Shown in pieces: positions 9,431 through 18,814 of a stretch of 64,000 bases of DNA. The stretch comes from Photobacterium carnosum. GTDB taxonomy: Bacteria; Pseudomonadota; Gammaproteobacteria; Enterobacterales; Vibrionaceae. Under the pieces are notes generated by a model. It made no database searches and was not told the origin of the DNA. It saw nothing but the letters and a program-made list of their open reading frames with translations. The first letter of the stretch is position 1; the number at the start of each line of letters is the position of its first letter. The stretch is taken from the NCBI RefSeq assembly GCF_002849605.1, contig NZ_NPIB01000020.1, positions 22,851 through 86,850 of the forward strand, written 5' to 3'. The position numbers and the translations under genes were made by a program.

Positions 9431-9453
9431 TGATTTTGTAAACAGCAATATCG
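9431..9453. promoter_or_regulatory. Operator-like motif upstream of traD
   Basis: Contains GATTTTGTAAACAGCAATATC between the divergent TIGR03747-type and traD genes. Near-identical sequences occur at 43483-43506 (19 nt shared on the opposite strand), 19275-19294, 30630-30655, 49238-49262 and 63061-63085. Confidence 0.5.
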
Positions 9454-9486
9454 TTACGCTACGACTCAATTAAAAACAATATTGAT

Positions 9487-11748
9487 ATGACTGTTGAATA
9501 CAGAATGGATGGGCAATTACGCCCAATAACCGAATACAAAGCAGCTTTGGTTAGCTCGTTGGGTACTTACGCCCTAGCTGCAGTTCCTAGCCTTGCTGGT
9601 TTACCTGCATCACTCAGCTATACATTGGCTGTAGCTACCGCAGCAATGGCTGGAACACAGATTGTTAATGGTCGCAAGTTAAAGCGTTATCAAAAAAATC
9701 TAACGCGATTAGAAGCGTTCGCAATGACCACAGAAGAATTACCTGTTTCTGAAACAGAGTTCTATCTCGGCAAAGGTTTTGATTGGACTCAAGTACATGC
9801 CCAACGCGCCTATGAATGCCAAAAGCAAAACGGTCGGAAGTACATCAAGCAATCACCCCTTTATTATAAAGCGCGTGAATTAGAACGATATGCAGCAAAA
9901 ACAGGTAAATTGCGCCTAATCGCAGACCTAACAAGCTCTGGAAAAATAATTAACGGAAAAAAAATAGCTAAACGCCTTAATCGAATAATTGAAAAAAGAC
10001 CGGCACTTAAACCACTGGCTACAATCAGTAATAAACTCAATTACATTAACTTAATTGATAATCCATATGCGCCACTCCCTCCCGTTGGTGGTGAGCCTTA
10101 TCTACATGGTGTAGGTGCAAGTGAAGAAAAAGATATGTTCATGGAGCTCGGTGGCCGAAATGGACATACGCTTGTTATGGGCACTACCCGTGTGGGTAAA
10201 ACCCGTGCAGCAGAGTTATTCATATCTGCAGATATTGCCCGTGTTGTAAAACGTAAGATTACTTATCGTGGGTATGACGGTTCAATTGTCAAAAAAGTAG
10301 TGACTGAGCCAGAGGCAATGGTTGCAGTGCTTGATCCAAAAGGTGATGCAGATTTACTTGCTCGTTGCTACTCAGAAGCAAAGCGGCATGGACGCGAGTT
10401 CATTCTATTTCACCTTGGCGCGCCAGACGTTACAGCCCGTTATAACGGTATTGGGCACTTTAGCCAGATCTCGGAGTGTGCGACCAGATCGACGAACCCG
10501 TTAGGTGGCGGCTCAGATAACGCATTTAAAGAGTTCGCGTGGCGATTCTCTAATGTTATTTGTACTGCTTTATGCCGACTACGTAAGCGTCCTAGTTATG
10601 ACCTGATCCGTAAATACATCATGGATATGGAAGTGCTGTATCTGGAATACTGTAAAATGCTGATGGTTGAGCTAGAAATTGAAAACTGGCAAGAACTACA
10701 CGAAGACTTGAAGCAAACAATGAAAGGTATTCCAGCGTCATTAAAGGCAATGTCACGCGAATCTTTAGCTTTTTATATGCTTATTAAAGAACAGCAAGAA
10801 GCCGGTAATATGAAAGATGATCCGGTATATGAAGCTGTACTTAACGCTGTCCGTTATGACCCAAGTTACTTCTCTAAAATTACAGCTAGTTACTTACCGT
10901 TCCTTGAAAAGCTATGTAGCGGTGACAACTTAAAAGTATTGTCTCCCAACTATGATGACTTAGATGATCCTCGCCCTGTTTTCGATTGGACTCAAGCAGC
11001 ACGTAAACGTGCCGTTGTTTATTGTGGTTTCGATGCCATGACAAACCGTGACGTAGCTAGTGCATGTTCAAACGCCATGCTCTCTGACCTACTGAGCTTA
11101 TCCGGTAAAATATATAAGTCAGGCATTAACTATGGTGTAGATGGTTGTTTATCAACTGAAAAACCTGTTTGTTATTTGCATCTTGACGAAGCAAACGAAA
11201 TGGTTGGTGAAGAATTTATGCCAATTTTGAACAAAGCTGGTGGTTCAGGTATGCGCGTAACTGCTTATACACAATCAAGACAGGATCTTACAGTTAAACT
11301 TAATGACAGAGCCAAAGCGGAGGTATTGGAGTCTAACTTCAACACCTTAATAATGTTCCGTGTCAAAACCGAAGATACAGCTAAGTTATTCACCGATCAG
11401 CTACCAGAAGTAGACCTGTATGACACAAAAATACAAAACGGTGTCACACCTGATTCTGGAATTATAGATGATGGATTGGACACTAAAGTATTTTCAACTC
11501 GCGTTAGTGATTCTGTTGGTACAGCCAAAACCCAAAAACTCATTACACCAGATCAGATCATAGCCCTCCCCAAAGGACAGGCATTTTGTATTGTCGAGGG
11601 TTCAAGAGTTATCAAGGTACGATTCCCGTTACCAAAAGAGAGCGCATCCACACTACCACCTGATATTGAATCACTATGTTCAGCTATGCGAACCAAATAC
11701 AACTCATATGACGGGTGGTGGAATGAACCAACGTCACATGTTCAATAA
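9487..11748 (+). CDS. traD: TraD conjugative coupling protein (SXT/TOL type)
   Basis: A 753-residue type IV coupling protein, the hexameric ATPase that brings the relaxosome to the transfer channel. Two N-terminal membrane segments (about residues 22-60) are followed by the nucleotide-binding domain: Walker A GTTRVGKTRAAE near residue 235, and a Walker B-like strand VCYLHLDEANEMVGEE near 565. The motif SGMRVTAYTQSRQDL follows the DEAN box as in VirD4/TraD proteins. The stretch NPYAPLPPVGGEPYLHGVG before the Walker A box is typical of the SXT/TOL subfamily. Length is normal. The first ATG lacks an obvious ribosome site; ATG 9505 is the alternative. The gene is transcribed away from the TIGR03747-type gene. 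Confidence 0.93.
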   Translation: MTVEYRMDGQLRPITEYKAALVSSLGTYALAAVPSLAGLPASLSYTLAVATAAMAGTQIVNGRKLKRYQKNLTRLEAFAMTTEELPVSETEFYLGKGFDWTQVHAQRAYECQKQNGRKYIKQSPLYYKARELERYAAKTGKLRLIADLTSSGKIINGKKIAKRLNRIIEKRPALKPLATISNKLNYINLIDNPYAPLPPVGGEPYLHGVGASEEKDMFMELGGRNGHTLVMGTTRVGKTRAAELFISADIARVVKRKITYRGYDGSIVKKVVTEPEAMVAVLDPKGDADLLARCYSEAKRHGREFILFHLGAPDVTARYNGIGHFSQISECATRSTNPLGGGSDNAFKEFAWRFSNVICTALCRLRKRPSYDLIRKYIMDMEVLYLEYCKMLMVELEIENWQELHEDLKQTMKGIPASLKAMSRESLAFYMLIKEQQEAGNMKDDPVYEAVLNAVRYDPSYFSKITASYLPFLEKLCSGDNLKVLSPNYDDLDDPRPVFDWTQAARKRAVVYCGFDAMTNRDVASACSNAMLSDLLSLSGKIYKSGINYGVDGCLSTEKPVCYLHLDEANEMVGEEFMPILNKAGGSGMRVTAYTQSRQDLTVKLNDRAKAEVLESNFNTLIMFRVKTEDTAKLFTDQLPEVDLYDTKIQNGVTPDSGIIDDGLDTKVFSTRVSDSVGTAKTQKLITPDQIIALPKGQAFCIVEGSRVIKVRFPLPKESASTLPPDIESLCSAMRTKYNSYDGWWNEPTSHVQ

Positions 11749-11790
11749 AGTAAACTTGTAATAATCAAAAATAACATTCAGGAATAGATT

Positions 11791-12051
11791 TTGAAAATAA
11801 CAAAAACAATTACCTCTCTATTTGTTTGCATTCTGCTTTCAGCATGTAGCACCCCTGCTGAACATAGTGAGAGGATCAATACTAAAATAAACGAAGATAA
11901 CCATATAGTAAAAGACCTTGAAGTGACCTATTTAGTTTCTTCCGATAAATGCATTAAGTTCTCACAGTCAATAGTGGAAATTAAAAATCTAAATAGCAAT
12001 AAACCCATACCTAAGTATTTATTGAGCCACGAACGAATTAATTGCCCTTAA
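11791..12051 (+). CDS. Small lipoprotein, 86 aa
   Basis: A short lipoprotein with a clear signal and lipobox (KITKTITSLFVCILLSACS, acylated Cys near 19). The mature part of about 65 residues is polar with two further cysteines. The start is a TTG at 11791, supported by the CAGGAA ribosome site 6 nt upstream and by the signal peptide beginning there. It lies 42 bp after traD and is probably co-transcribed with it, ending at the terminator near 12080. Small lipoproteins near coupling-protein genes sometimes serve in entry exclusion or channel assembly; no specific function can be assigned. Confidence 0.65.
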   Translation: MKITKTITSLFVCILLSACSTPAEHSERINTKINEDNHIVKDLEVTYLVSSDKCIKFSQSIVEIKNLNSNKPIPKYLLSHERINCP

Positions 12052-12078
12052 TAAACCATTCATAAAATATTCATTAAG

Positions 12079-12108
12079 ACCGCTCTTTAAAAGGCGGTTT
12101 TTTTATTG
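12079..12108 (+). terminator. Rho-independent terminator after traD-lipoprotein
   Basis: ACCGC pairs with GCGGT around CTCTTTAAAAG, followed by TTTTTTTA. Confidence 0.7.
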
Positions 12109-12399
12109 ATTAATCACCATTGCCAGCTAGTAGCTATTTGAAAAATCAAGATAAAAAATAATTACACATATTAATAGTTACAAATCAATTAGTTGATACA
12201 TTTCAACAAATAAACCATTACTTTCTTATACCCCATCAAATATTTACTACAAGAATGAATACCCACCCAGCATTACCACATATCGCCTATCTATATATTC
12301 AAAAAAAGTTTTTTAAATATTTCAAGTTTATCCAAAAACAATATAGGTAAAACTTAATACAAATCAACATTCACGATAAAATACCACTAGTACATCATT
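12109..12399. other. AT-rich intergenic stretch
   Basis: No gene is seen. The stretch is strongly AT-rich and probably holds the promoter of the gene at 12400. No repeat or motif stands out. Confidence 0.4.
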
Positions 12400-13131
12400 A
12401 TGAGAATCACGATGCAGCCACTAATACTTATTGACGATGATGAAATTGATCGCGTTCTAAATATGTCATTACTAGAAACATTTGGCATTAGCACTACGAA
12501 CAACAAAACACTAGCTCGACAGGTGTTCTATTCAACATTCAAATATACAAACCGACTCATTGGCCTAGCAAATAAATATGGCTACAAACTAGAAGTTAAA
12601 GCCGTAAACCCTAAAAATTCCAAATATGAGCCAGGGGAACGTTATAGAATTTCATTGAGTTATAAAGTGATAGGAATTGATCCAAAAGAAGTATCGCCAG
12701 AGTTCAAAGCAGAGCTAAAAACAGAACAGTTACGCTTCGCACAAGAATCACTTTATCAACAAGTGCGTTTAGAGAATGAATTATTCGTAGAACGACTAGC
12801 GGTAAAATTAAATAGATTTAAACGATTAAATGATCTTATGTCTTTAAACACTATCGCTGAAATGAGTGCAGAATGCTTTTCACGCAATAGTAAAAAAGCA
12901 AAACCACGGATGATCTGTAGAAAGTATCTAAGACAATACCTCAGCAATCCAAATCGTGTAGCTAGTGCCAAAAAGCAATTTGAATCAAGCCCGTTATTTG
13001 TTGAGTTTAGATCTAACTTCATTGCCGAAATTCAAAGGCTATCTGTACTACTGGATATTTCATTTATTGAGTTCAAATACCAGACAGTAAAATACATAGA
13101 GGATCAAATTAAGCAACAAAAGGTAATTTAA
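12400..13131 (+). CDS. Hypothetical protein, 243 aa, possibly DNA-binding
   Basis: Unrecognised. It is soluble, highly basic in the second half (RNSKKAKPRMICRKYLRQYL) and largely helical, without a signal peptide. It is the gene immediately upstream of the replication origin and ends in a strong terminator that isolates the origin from its transcription. Position and charge would suit a plasmid maintenance or replication accessory protein, but there is no recognised domain. ATG 12412 (MQPLILIDDDE) is an alternative start. Confidence 0.55.
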   Translation: MRITMQPLILIDDDEIDRVLNMSLLETFGISTTNNKTLARQVFYSTFKYTNRLIGLANKYGYKLEVKAVNPKNSKYEPGERYRISLSYKVIGIDPKEVSPEFKAELKTEQLRFAQESLYQQVRLENELFVERLAVKLNRFKRLNDLMSLNTIAEMSAECFSRNSKKAKPRMICRKYLRQYLSNPNRVASAKKQFESSPLFVEFRSNFIAEIQRLSVLLDISFIEFKYQTVKYIEDQIKQQKVI

Positions 13132-13155
13132 AAAAGAGCTTCGGCTCTTTTTTTG
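13129..13155 (+). terminator. Rho-independent terminator at the origin boundary
   Basis: AAAAAGAGC-TTCG-GCTCTTTTTTT: a perfect stem with a UUCG tetraloop, directly after the stop codon at 13131. Confidence 0.93.
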
Positions 13156-13868
13156 AACGTAAAATATACAGCCATGATTTATGAATAATCATGATTATTT
13201 AGATATACTTATCAAAAACCGCAAATATTGATGTTAATTTATTATTTTCAGTTATCCATCACTTTTAAAGTTAATCGTATACGCTGACGACTTCACGATT
13301 AACTTTAAGTAACAACTTCTCCTGCGCCACACCATCAAACATGCCATACGAACGCCTCAATCGCTCTGTACAAGTCCCAAAGCTCTTATCTCGACAGGTA
13401 GTTCAGATTATCGTTAAAAGCCTTACATCACGCTACAGGCTGATCTTATCATTCACTTCAAACTGAAAAGATCACGCGCCGTAGTCACTTCCCATATAGC
13501 TCTAAAACGCCCCGAGAATAAACCTAAGGCTTTATTGCCCCAATTACCCTATCAAGTTAGCACTATCTTATTGGTGGCTCTTAGAATCGCTTACAGGGGA
13601 TAATTTAAGAAAAGATCGGTAATTGATCTTTTAAGATCCAATTCAGGATCTTCTGTTGGGATCGTGTTTGTATAACTAGTTCGCAGTGTGTTTTTATTTT
13701 TGCTGTTTTAAATTTTAAAAAAATGGCTCTAAAGATCTTTTATTTATTTTTACTTTAAACTTTAACGCTTTAATACTTTAGGTACTTTAGGCTTTACTTT
13801 AAGCTTTACTTTACACTTTAAGCTTTGTCTGATTTTAAGTTACTGATTAATATTTGAAATAAGGCAAT

Positions 13869-14080
13869 ATACAGCAACAAGATCCCGTTGAATAGCAACA
13901 AGATCCCGTTGAACAGCAACAGAATCCCGTAGATACAGCAACAGAATCCCGTAGATACAGCAACAGAATCCCGTGATACAGCAACAGAATCCCGCGATAC
14001 AGCAACAGAATCCCGTGATACAGCAACAGAATCCCGTTGAACAGCAACAGAATCCCGAAGATACAGCAACAAAATCCCGT
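13869..14080 (+). repeat. Ten tandem Rep-binding iterons
   Basis: Ten direct copies of about 18-20 bp, core CAGCAACARAATCCCG, at 21-23 bp spacing (two helical turns). The first two read AAGATCCCG instead of AGAATCCCG, and the tenth reads AAAATCCCG. Confidence 0.95.
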
Positions 14081-14130
14081 AATTTAGGGTGATAAATACC
14101 CTTGTTGGTTTTATTTTAACCGTTACCGCA

Positions 14131-14139
14131 TGTGGATAA
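14131..14139 (-). promoter_or_regulatory. DnaA box
   Basis: TGTGGATAA, the exact complement of the DnaA consensus TTATCCACA, placed between the tandem and dispersed iterons. Confidence 0.8.
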
Positions 14140-14146
14140 TGAAAAA

Positions 14147-14422
14147 ACATAGCAACAAAATATCGTGGTTATTCATTAATTCCCTCTCGAAACGAAAATA
14201 CAGCAACAAAATCCCGAAACTTGATGCAATCAAAAACAAAAAACGGTCATATTTTCCGATAGTGCTCACAAAAAACACTAGGAATAGGCCAAAGAAAGAT
14301 ACAGCAACAAAATCCCGAAAATATAATCCTTGTAGGGGTGAAAAATCAGCGGTAGATCACTTGTTGTTCAAAAAACAAGCGGTTGTTTTAGTGGGGCTGT
14401 CAAATACAGCAACAAAATCCCG
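14147..14422 (+). repeat. Four dispersed iterons between the origin and rep
   Basis: Copies of ATACAGCAACAAAATCCCG at 14198, 14299 and 14404, and a degenerate copy (AGCAACAAAATATCG) at 14147. All are in the same orientation as the tandem block and all carry the AAAATC variant. Isolated copies near a rep gene are often used for autoregulation or replicon handcuffing. Confidence 0.85.
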
Positions 14423-14752
14423 TTAATTTGCCGGTTTACGAAAAAAACCATGCCGATTTTGTCTTTACTGTGGGTGTTTCTTGGTTGATATGTATTATTA
14501 TTGTTTCTGTAATGTGTATTTTATGTGACTATAAATTTAACAAGTGGTTATTTATCAATAAGTTATATTTTATCAAGTCTAGCTTACATGATTTCGTGAA
14601 CTTGTAGATTATCGGCTTTGATGTTGTCATATCTTATGTGATCTAAAACACGTTATTTTTCATAAGTATCTGAATATAAATGATTATATTTGAATGTGGT
14701 TTTTAGGTGTTAAATATGGCAACACTGGCTGTGTTCAATGTTGCTTTATTTG

Positions 14753-14781
14753 TTGACGATACATCTAACTCATGTTGAAAT
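14753..14781 (+). promoter_or_regulatory. Possible rep promoter
   Basis: TTGACG (14753) is separated by 17 nt from TGAAAT (14776); TAATAAT at 14789 is an alternative -10. It lies 34-60 bp before the rep start. Confidence 0.4.
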
Positions 14782-14814
14782 GACGTTCTAATAATAAAAA
14801 TCTTTAAGTTTGGG

Positions 14815-16119
14815 ATGACTATGAGTAATAAGCTAAGTGCTACAAGTGAACAGCCACAAACAATGCTTTATCGTATGCCAGAAGAATTGAGGTATATCAT
14901 TCCTGCTAAGTTTTTATTTGGTCGCCAAGAACTAAATAAAAATCAACGTAAGATTGTTGCGTTATTACTTTTACAAATTAAGCAATGGCGTGATGAATTA
15001 TATGAAAGTGATCTAATCAACGGCAAAATGTCCGTTACTGAATTATCAGTAGATGAACGTAGAGCTCACTACAATAATTTTCGCCCAGATCCAGACACAA
15101 TACCTAAACACCATTTGGCTGTTCGTTTTCAGCAGGACATTATTAAGAAAATGTTTGGCAGTATTGATTACGAAACTCATCGTATTATTGGTCGAGCATT
15201 AAAAGGGATAATGGGACGAGTAGTACATGAACAAGATCGTGATGCCGCAGGTAAGCTAGTCACTAAGATGTACGTGATTATTCCAAAAGCTGAAATTTCC
15301 GGTGGTGTATTAGAAATATTAATCGACCGTGATGCTGCAATTAAACTTATTGATCATTCAAAAGGTTATTCTGACACAGATCTTTCTATTTGGACTGAGC
15401 TTGATGGTGGTTACAGCCAGAAATTACTTGAAGTAATCAGCAAGAACAAACGTCATGTAAATGGCATGACTATGAGTATTGAAGACTTCCGTTTTACGTT
15501 CGCGTGTGATTACAAGACGTATTCACGCAAAGATGTTGAGGATGCTATAAAGCGTGGTGATGATAGTGTTCGCTACGGTGATCATGTTCTGAAATACAAT
15601 CCGAAAACAGAAATTTTTGAAAAAGTTCCCCTTTATCCTCGTATGCAATCATTACAGCATCGTGTTATTGAGCCAGCATTTCAGCAGTTACTAAGTAAGT
15701 CACAAGGTTATTGGGTTGCCACGGACAAGCCAGAAGCTGAGGGTGCAGAACCTAAAGGTTATGAACTTATCCGAGTTAAAAAGAAAATCACAGGCATTCG
15801 GTTTTGTTTGAAATATGTAAAGAATCCTGTTGTTAAGGCTATTAAAGAGAAAAAGCAAGAGGCCAAGGATGAATCTATCCCACTACTGGAAACAATGTCG
15901 CCAGTCATGAACTCGCTTGCGCAGACAATTATTGAGGTCAATAAAGTATCGGCAATCCTTGATGTTAAACAAGAACAAGTCAATGCATGGAAACTGGCAA
16001 TTGACTCATATCTAACTACAAGAAAGCTTATCGAGAGTATGACAGATAAGCCTCAGCCGTTTTTCTCTAATGACGTAGACGAGGCAATAGAAAAATTCTA
16101 TAAATACTTCAAAAAATAG
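14815..16119 (+). CDS. Rep_3-family plasmid replication initiator
   Basis: A 434-residue initiator that would bind the upstream iterons and recruit the host replisome. It shows the paired winged-helix layout of Rep_3/RepB proteins. In the first winged-helix domain (about residues 20-240), YSQKLLEVISKNKRHVNGMTMSIEDFRF stands where other initiators carry their conserved 'LY..L' helix followed by a wing. In the second, MQSLQHRVIEPAFQQLLSK ends in an IRVKKKITGIRFCLKY strand, equivalent to the usual 'V..PA..EIN...KKGRKI..I.F'. The 120-residue helical C-terminus is longer than usual. ATG 14821 has better spacing from the GGGATG site than ATG 14815. No other replication gene is visible. Confidence 0.85.
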   Translation: MTMSNKLSATSEQPQTMLYRMPEELRYIIPAKFLFGRQELNKNQRKIVALLLLQIKQWRDELYESDLINGKMSVTELSVDERRAHYNNFRPDPDTIPKHHLAVRFQQDIIKKMFGSIDYETHRIIGRALKGIMGRVVHEQDRDAAGKLVTKMYVIIPKAEISGGVLEILIDRDAAIKLIDHSKGYSDTDLSIWTELDGGYSQKLLEVISKNKRHVNGMTMSIEDFRFTFACDYKTYSRKDVEDAIKRGDDSVRYGDHVLKYNPKTEIFEKVPLYPRMQSLQHRVIEPAFQQLLSKSQGYWVATDKPEAEGAEPKGYELIRVKKKITGIRFCLKYVKNPVVKAIKEKKQEAKDESIPLLETMSPVMNSLAQTIIEVNKVSAILDVKQEQVNAWKLAIDSYLTTRKLIESMTDKPQPFFSNDVDEAIEKFYKYFKK

Positions 16120-16189
16120 CTTTCACACTAAAAACGCTAGTTAGCGCGTGACAACGTAATATGAGCCAAATAAAAGTACGAGGCTCAAC

Positions 16190-16615
16190 ATGAAACTTTA
16201 CGCGCTAACTCTTACAATCATTTTTTCTATCAACTTTGCTCATGCCGGTTCTGGTGCTGTCGATTTATCGGGTTTAACTGCTCCGCAAAGTGTAATTGTT
16301 CAATCACAACTAAATCTATTTTCTGAAATTGCAGAAAGCAAAATTACTTTTCGAAACCACCAGCAGTATTTCAAAGATTTACAAACTATTATTTATTGTG
16401 GTTATGAGGCATTCAGTAATAATCAACTAAAGTTCAGCCAGATTACGAAAGTGAATGAAGATTTTATTTTTGATACCAAGTTGCTAAAAAATAAATATAA
16501 AGTCTTGATAGCTAATCAATTGTCATTACCAAATGACCTGTCTATTTGCACAAAATTTCATGATACTCAAATAGCTTTAAGCTACGGTAATGAAGTTATG
16601 GATGAACTGTTTTAA
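16190..16615 (+). CDS. Small exported protein, 141 aa
   Basis: A clear Sec signal peptide (MKLYALTLTIIFSINFAHA, cleavage before GSGAV) precedes a 120-residue mature domain with two cysteines (CGYEAF, SICTKF) that could form a disulfide in the periplasm. The family is unknown. Start ATG 16190 follows GAGGCTCAAC. It stands 70 bp after rep and may share its transcript; a strong terminator follows. The spacer just upstream (16144-16159) contains a 16-nt stretch that is also present in CRISPR spacer 6. Confidence 0.6.
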   Translation: MKLYALTLTIIFSINFAHAGSGAVDLSGLTAPQSVIVQSQLNLFSEIAESKITFRNHQQYFKDLQTIIYCGYEAFSNNQLKFSQITKVNEDFIFDTKLLKNKYKVLIANQLSLPNDLSICTKFHDTQIALSYGNEVMDELF

Positions 16616-16749
16616 TACTTAAAATATTGTTTTAAAATATTTTAAAAATATTACGTGTAGAAGTGTGATATATAAAAATCAATAGGTTATATTAAATTGC
16701 CATGATTAGTAATACTGCGTTAATACTTTATCTATATTATTGTAGATGT

Positions 16750-16799
16750 TAAAAAAAAAGCCTCGCTATCTGTAGTCATACAGAATGCGAGGCTTTTTT
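16750..16799. terminator. Bidirectional terminator
   Basis: AAAAAAGCCTCGC pairs with GCGAGGCTTTTTT between convergent transcription units. Confidence 0.9.
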
Positions 16800-16836
16800 A
16801 CATGTGTGGCACTATTACTTCAACAAGTAGTAGTGC

Positions 16837-18209
16837 TTAGGCAGCGTACTTAAAAGAAGTAAAACTGCTATTTACGAAATTAGATATAGCTTCACCAATC
16901 ACCTCACCGGCCTTAACAAAAGCGTTAAAGATAACGGACTGTCCAAGAATCTCATGTGCGATAGTATCAGACACACCGTTGATTAATCGGTTAGGTATTG
17001 TTTTGATCCGTGCATGTTCGTTTGGTGTAAACAGTCGAGTCAGTACATCATCAAATTTAGCTTTAATGTACGGCTCACTTGAACGGCACTTGTGATACAC
17101 CCTACTACACCGCAATACTTACTGTTTTCATCTAAGAGAGTACGACCAAAGCCTTTACCAGCCATTTTATCACGTACCTCTTTATCAATAATATATTGAA
17201 ACGTTTTCCAGCGAGTAGAATCTTCTGGTACATCATCCATTAACTCACCAAGTAAAGGCACTTGAATATTAGTATTAGGTACGATTTCATCAATATCGAA
17301 TAAATCAGCTATTTCTTGAAGCATAGCTACTGCACAAAGACGATTTCTATTCTCGAATGCACCAAATTCATTTCCATTAACTACTTTCGTTTGTACCTTA
17401 TAGCCTTGTTCCTCAAGAACTGAGCGGATAACACTAAAGCTCAGTGTTTTTTCATACTCAACTACATTTTCAATTAGAACGATTGGTGCTTTTAAGGCGA
17501 AGTTCAATGCATAGTGGAACATTGTTCCAGCTTCCGCATGTTGTTCAGCAGCAGAGAGCTTGTTCTTCGATTTTCCAGCAATGCTAGCTCCGGTACAAGG
17601 AATGCCCATTACGCCTATATCATAACGATCAGAACCGTTCGAGTTGACGTATTGCACTTTTGATTCAATCACGACACTATTTTCATCAAACAAGTGAGGA
17701 TTGTTATTTAGTGAGGCATCGAGGTAAGCAGACTCACACTCAACAGCTAAAGCGATTTTAGATTTAATGCCAGCGTTACTCATACCATCATGAATTGCAC
17801 TATCAAGCACACCGCCACCGTGAAACAGTGAACAAACACGTAATGGTTTACCCTCTTTTACACGATTAACTAATTGAGAAAGCATTTCTTTCTTAGCGGT
17901 ATCGCTAGTCGTTCGACTAACAATGATGCCTTTTGGTGTAATAAGAACACGTACATTTTCATCAACATTATAAGCATCTAATTTAGAGCCAGTAATTTCG
18001 ATGATCGGTAAGTATTCTTCACGCTTTTTACGCTTACTAACAATCTTGTCTGCGTTAGCATCACGTTTGATCGTTAACTTATCACCAGCAGTATCAACAG
18101 CGATGTTTGCACCCACATTGAAGCCGCAACGCGCAAGGCGAACTCCTTCAAGCCATAGACGCTTTTTGCCACGATTTAGACCGATCTTAGTATTGATTAG
18201 AAATTTCAT
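16837..18209 (-). pseudogene. C5 cytosine DNA methyltransferase, split by a -1 frameshift
   Basis: Frame one (18209-17040) has an N-terminal extension of about 110 residues, motif I VCSLFHGGGVLDSAI, motif IV GIPCTGAS with the catalytic Cys, motif VI LIENVVEY and motif VIII NRNRLCAV. The frame then ends in a short nonsense tail. Motif IX (RLFTPNEHARIKTIP) and motif X (GVSDTIAHEILGQSVIFNAFVKAG) continue in the next frame, 17115-16837. One extra G in the G run opposite 17100-17102 would join them into one 457-residue enzyme. Such orphan m5C methyltransferases protect mobile DNA from restriction. Either the gene is inactivated, or there is a sequencing error or programmed slip. It is the last gene of the unit starting at 19.7 kb, and has a GGAACAATCTAATG start context. 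Confidence 0.85.
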
Positions 18210-18229
18210 TAGATTGTTCCTGATAGATA

Positions 18230-18256
18230 AAAGGTCACTCTGGAGTGACCTTGATA
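18230..18256 (-). terminator. Hairpin between 18293 gene and methyltransferase
   Basis: AAGGTCACTC pairs with GAGTGACCTT, with TTTT on the minus-strand side. It may partly terminate transcription before the methyltransferase gene. Confidence 0.65.
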
Positions 18257-18292
18257 TTGGATTATTGGATTTTAGAGATTGGGGATTGAGTG

Positions 18293-18775
18293 TTACTGCG
18301 GATCGTTTTGAATATTTTGCGCTAGTTTATCTAGCATAGTTAATCGGTGTTTGTACTCACAACGTAAGCCATTCACGCAAGTTAAATATTTTTCGTGATA
18401 TTCCTTTATGCCACCCTGTTTGTAAGCGTCCAACACAATGGAAATATCATTACCAATTGGTGCGATGGTTTCATTGGTGAAATTTACATTTGAGATTGCA
18501 TGGTATGGGTTATCACGATCATCTTCCAAAATGTCGAACTCAACTTGACTCAATGTTGGTAAGCCATATTTGTTCGGAATGAAAGATGATTTTGGGTACT
18601 TGCCATAGTCATACGTTGCGAACCTAAATAGAGGCTCTATTTCAAACTCAATTTCAGCTTGTGTAAGCCTTGTATGATTACTTAAAGCAAAGGTATCGCT
18701 TGATGAAAATGATTCGTTATCATCGTATACAAGCGTGATTAGAACGAATTTAGGTGTGATATTAGATAGAGGCAT
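18293..18775 (-). CDS. Hypothetical protein, 160 aa
   Basis: Unrecognised small soluble protein, rich in Asp/Glu and aromatic residues, with a helical C-terminus (LTMLDKLAQNIQ). It is the third gene of the unit led by the element at 19711, 39 nt after the preceding gene. The start is ATG 18775, preceded by AAAAGGAAAAACCTA. Small acidic proteins in such plasmid regions are often anti-restriction or SOS-inhibition factors, but nothing here identifies one. Confidence 0.55.
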   Translation of the reverse strand: MPLSNITPKFVLITLVYDDNESFSSSDTFALSNHTRLTQAEIEFEIEPLFRFATYDYGKYPKSSFIPNKYGLPTLSQVEFDILEDDRDNPYHAISNVNFTNETIAPIGNDISIVLDAYKQGGIKEYHEKYLTCVNGLRCEYKHRLTMLDKLAQNIQNDPQ

Positions 18776-18814
18776 TAGGTTTTTCCTTTTGGGGATTATT
18801 AGATAGATGTTTGT

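Larger units (their letters stand above)
13590..14425. other. Iteron-type plasmid replication origin
   Basis: Several origin hallmarks occur in order. Five GATC Dam sites lie in 50 bp (13614, 13625, 13635, 13647, 13660). A tract at about 13750-13825 repeats CTTTA ten times and is AT-rich, suiting strand opening. Ten near-tandem iterons (13869-14080) and four spaced ones follow, with a perfect DnaA box (TGTGGATAA) at 14131. A Rep_3-type initiator gene starts 390 bp downstream. This matches oriV of theta-replicating iteron plasmids, where Rep binds the iterons, DnaA helps open the AT-rich tract, and Dam sites can couple initiation to methylation. The 13156-13590 stretch upstream has no gene that I can see. 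Confidence 0.88.

Noticed and set aside
13818..14426. Open frames across the origin in both directions (for example 13818-14150 minus, 14130-14426 plus)
   Set aside because: Their repetitive peptides are translations of the iterons; no ribosome sites, and the DNA is clearly an origin.
14815..16119. Integrated element instead of plasmid
   Set aside because: A full iteron origin with rep is present and no functional integrase or attachment repeats are visible, although the transfer genes are of a type also common in ICEs.
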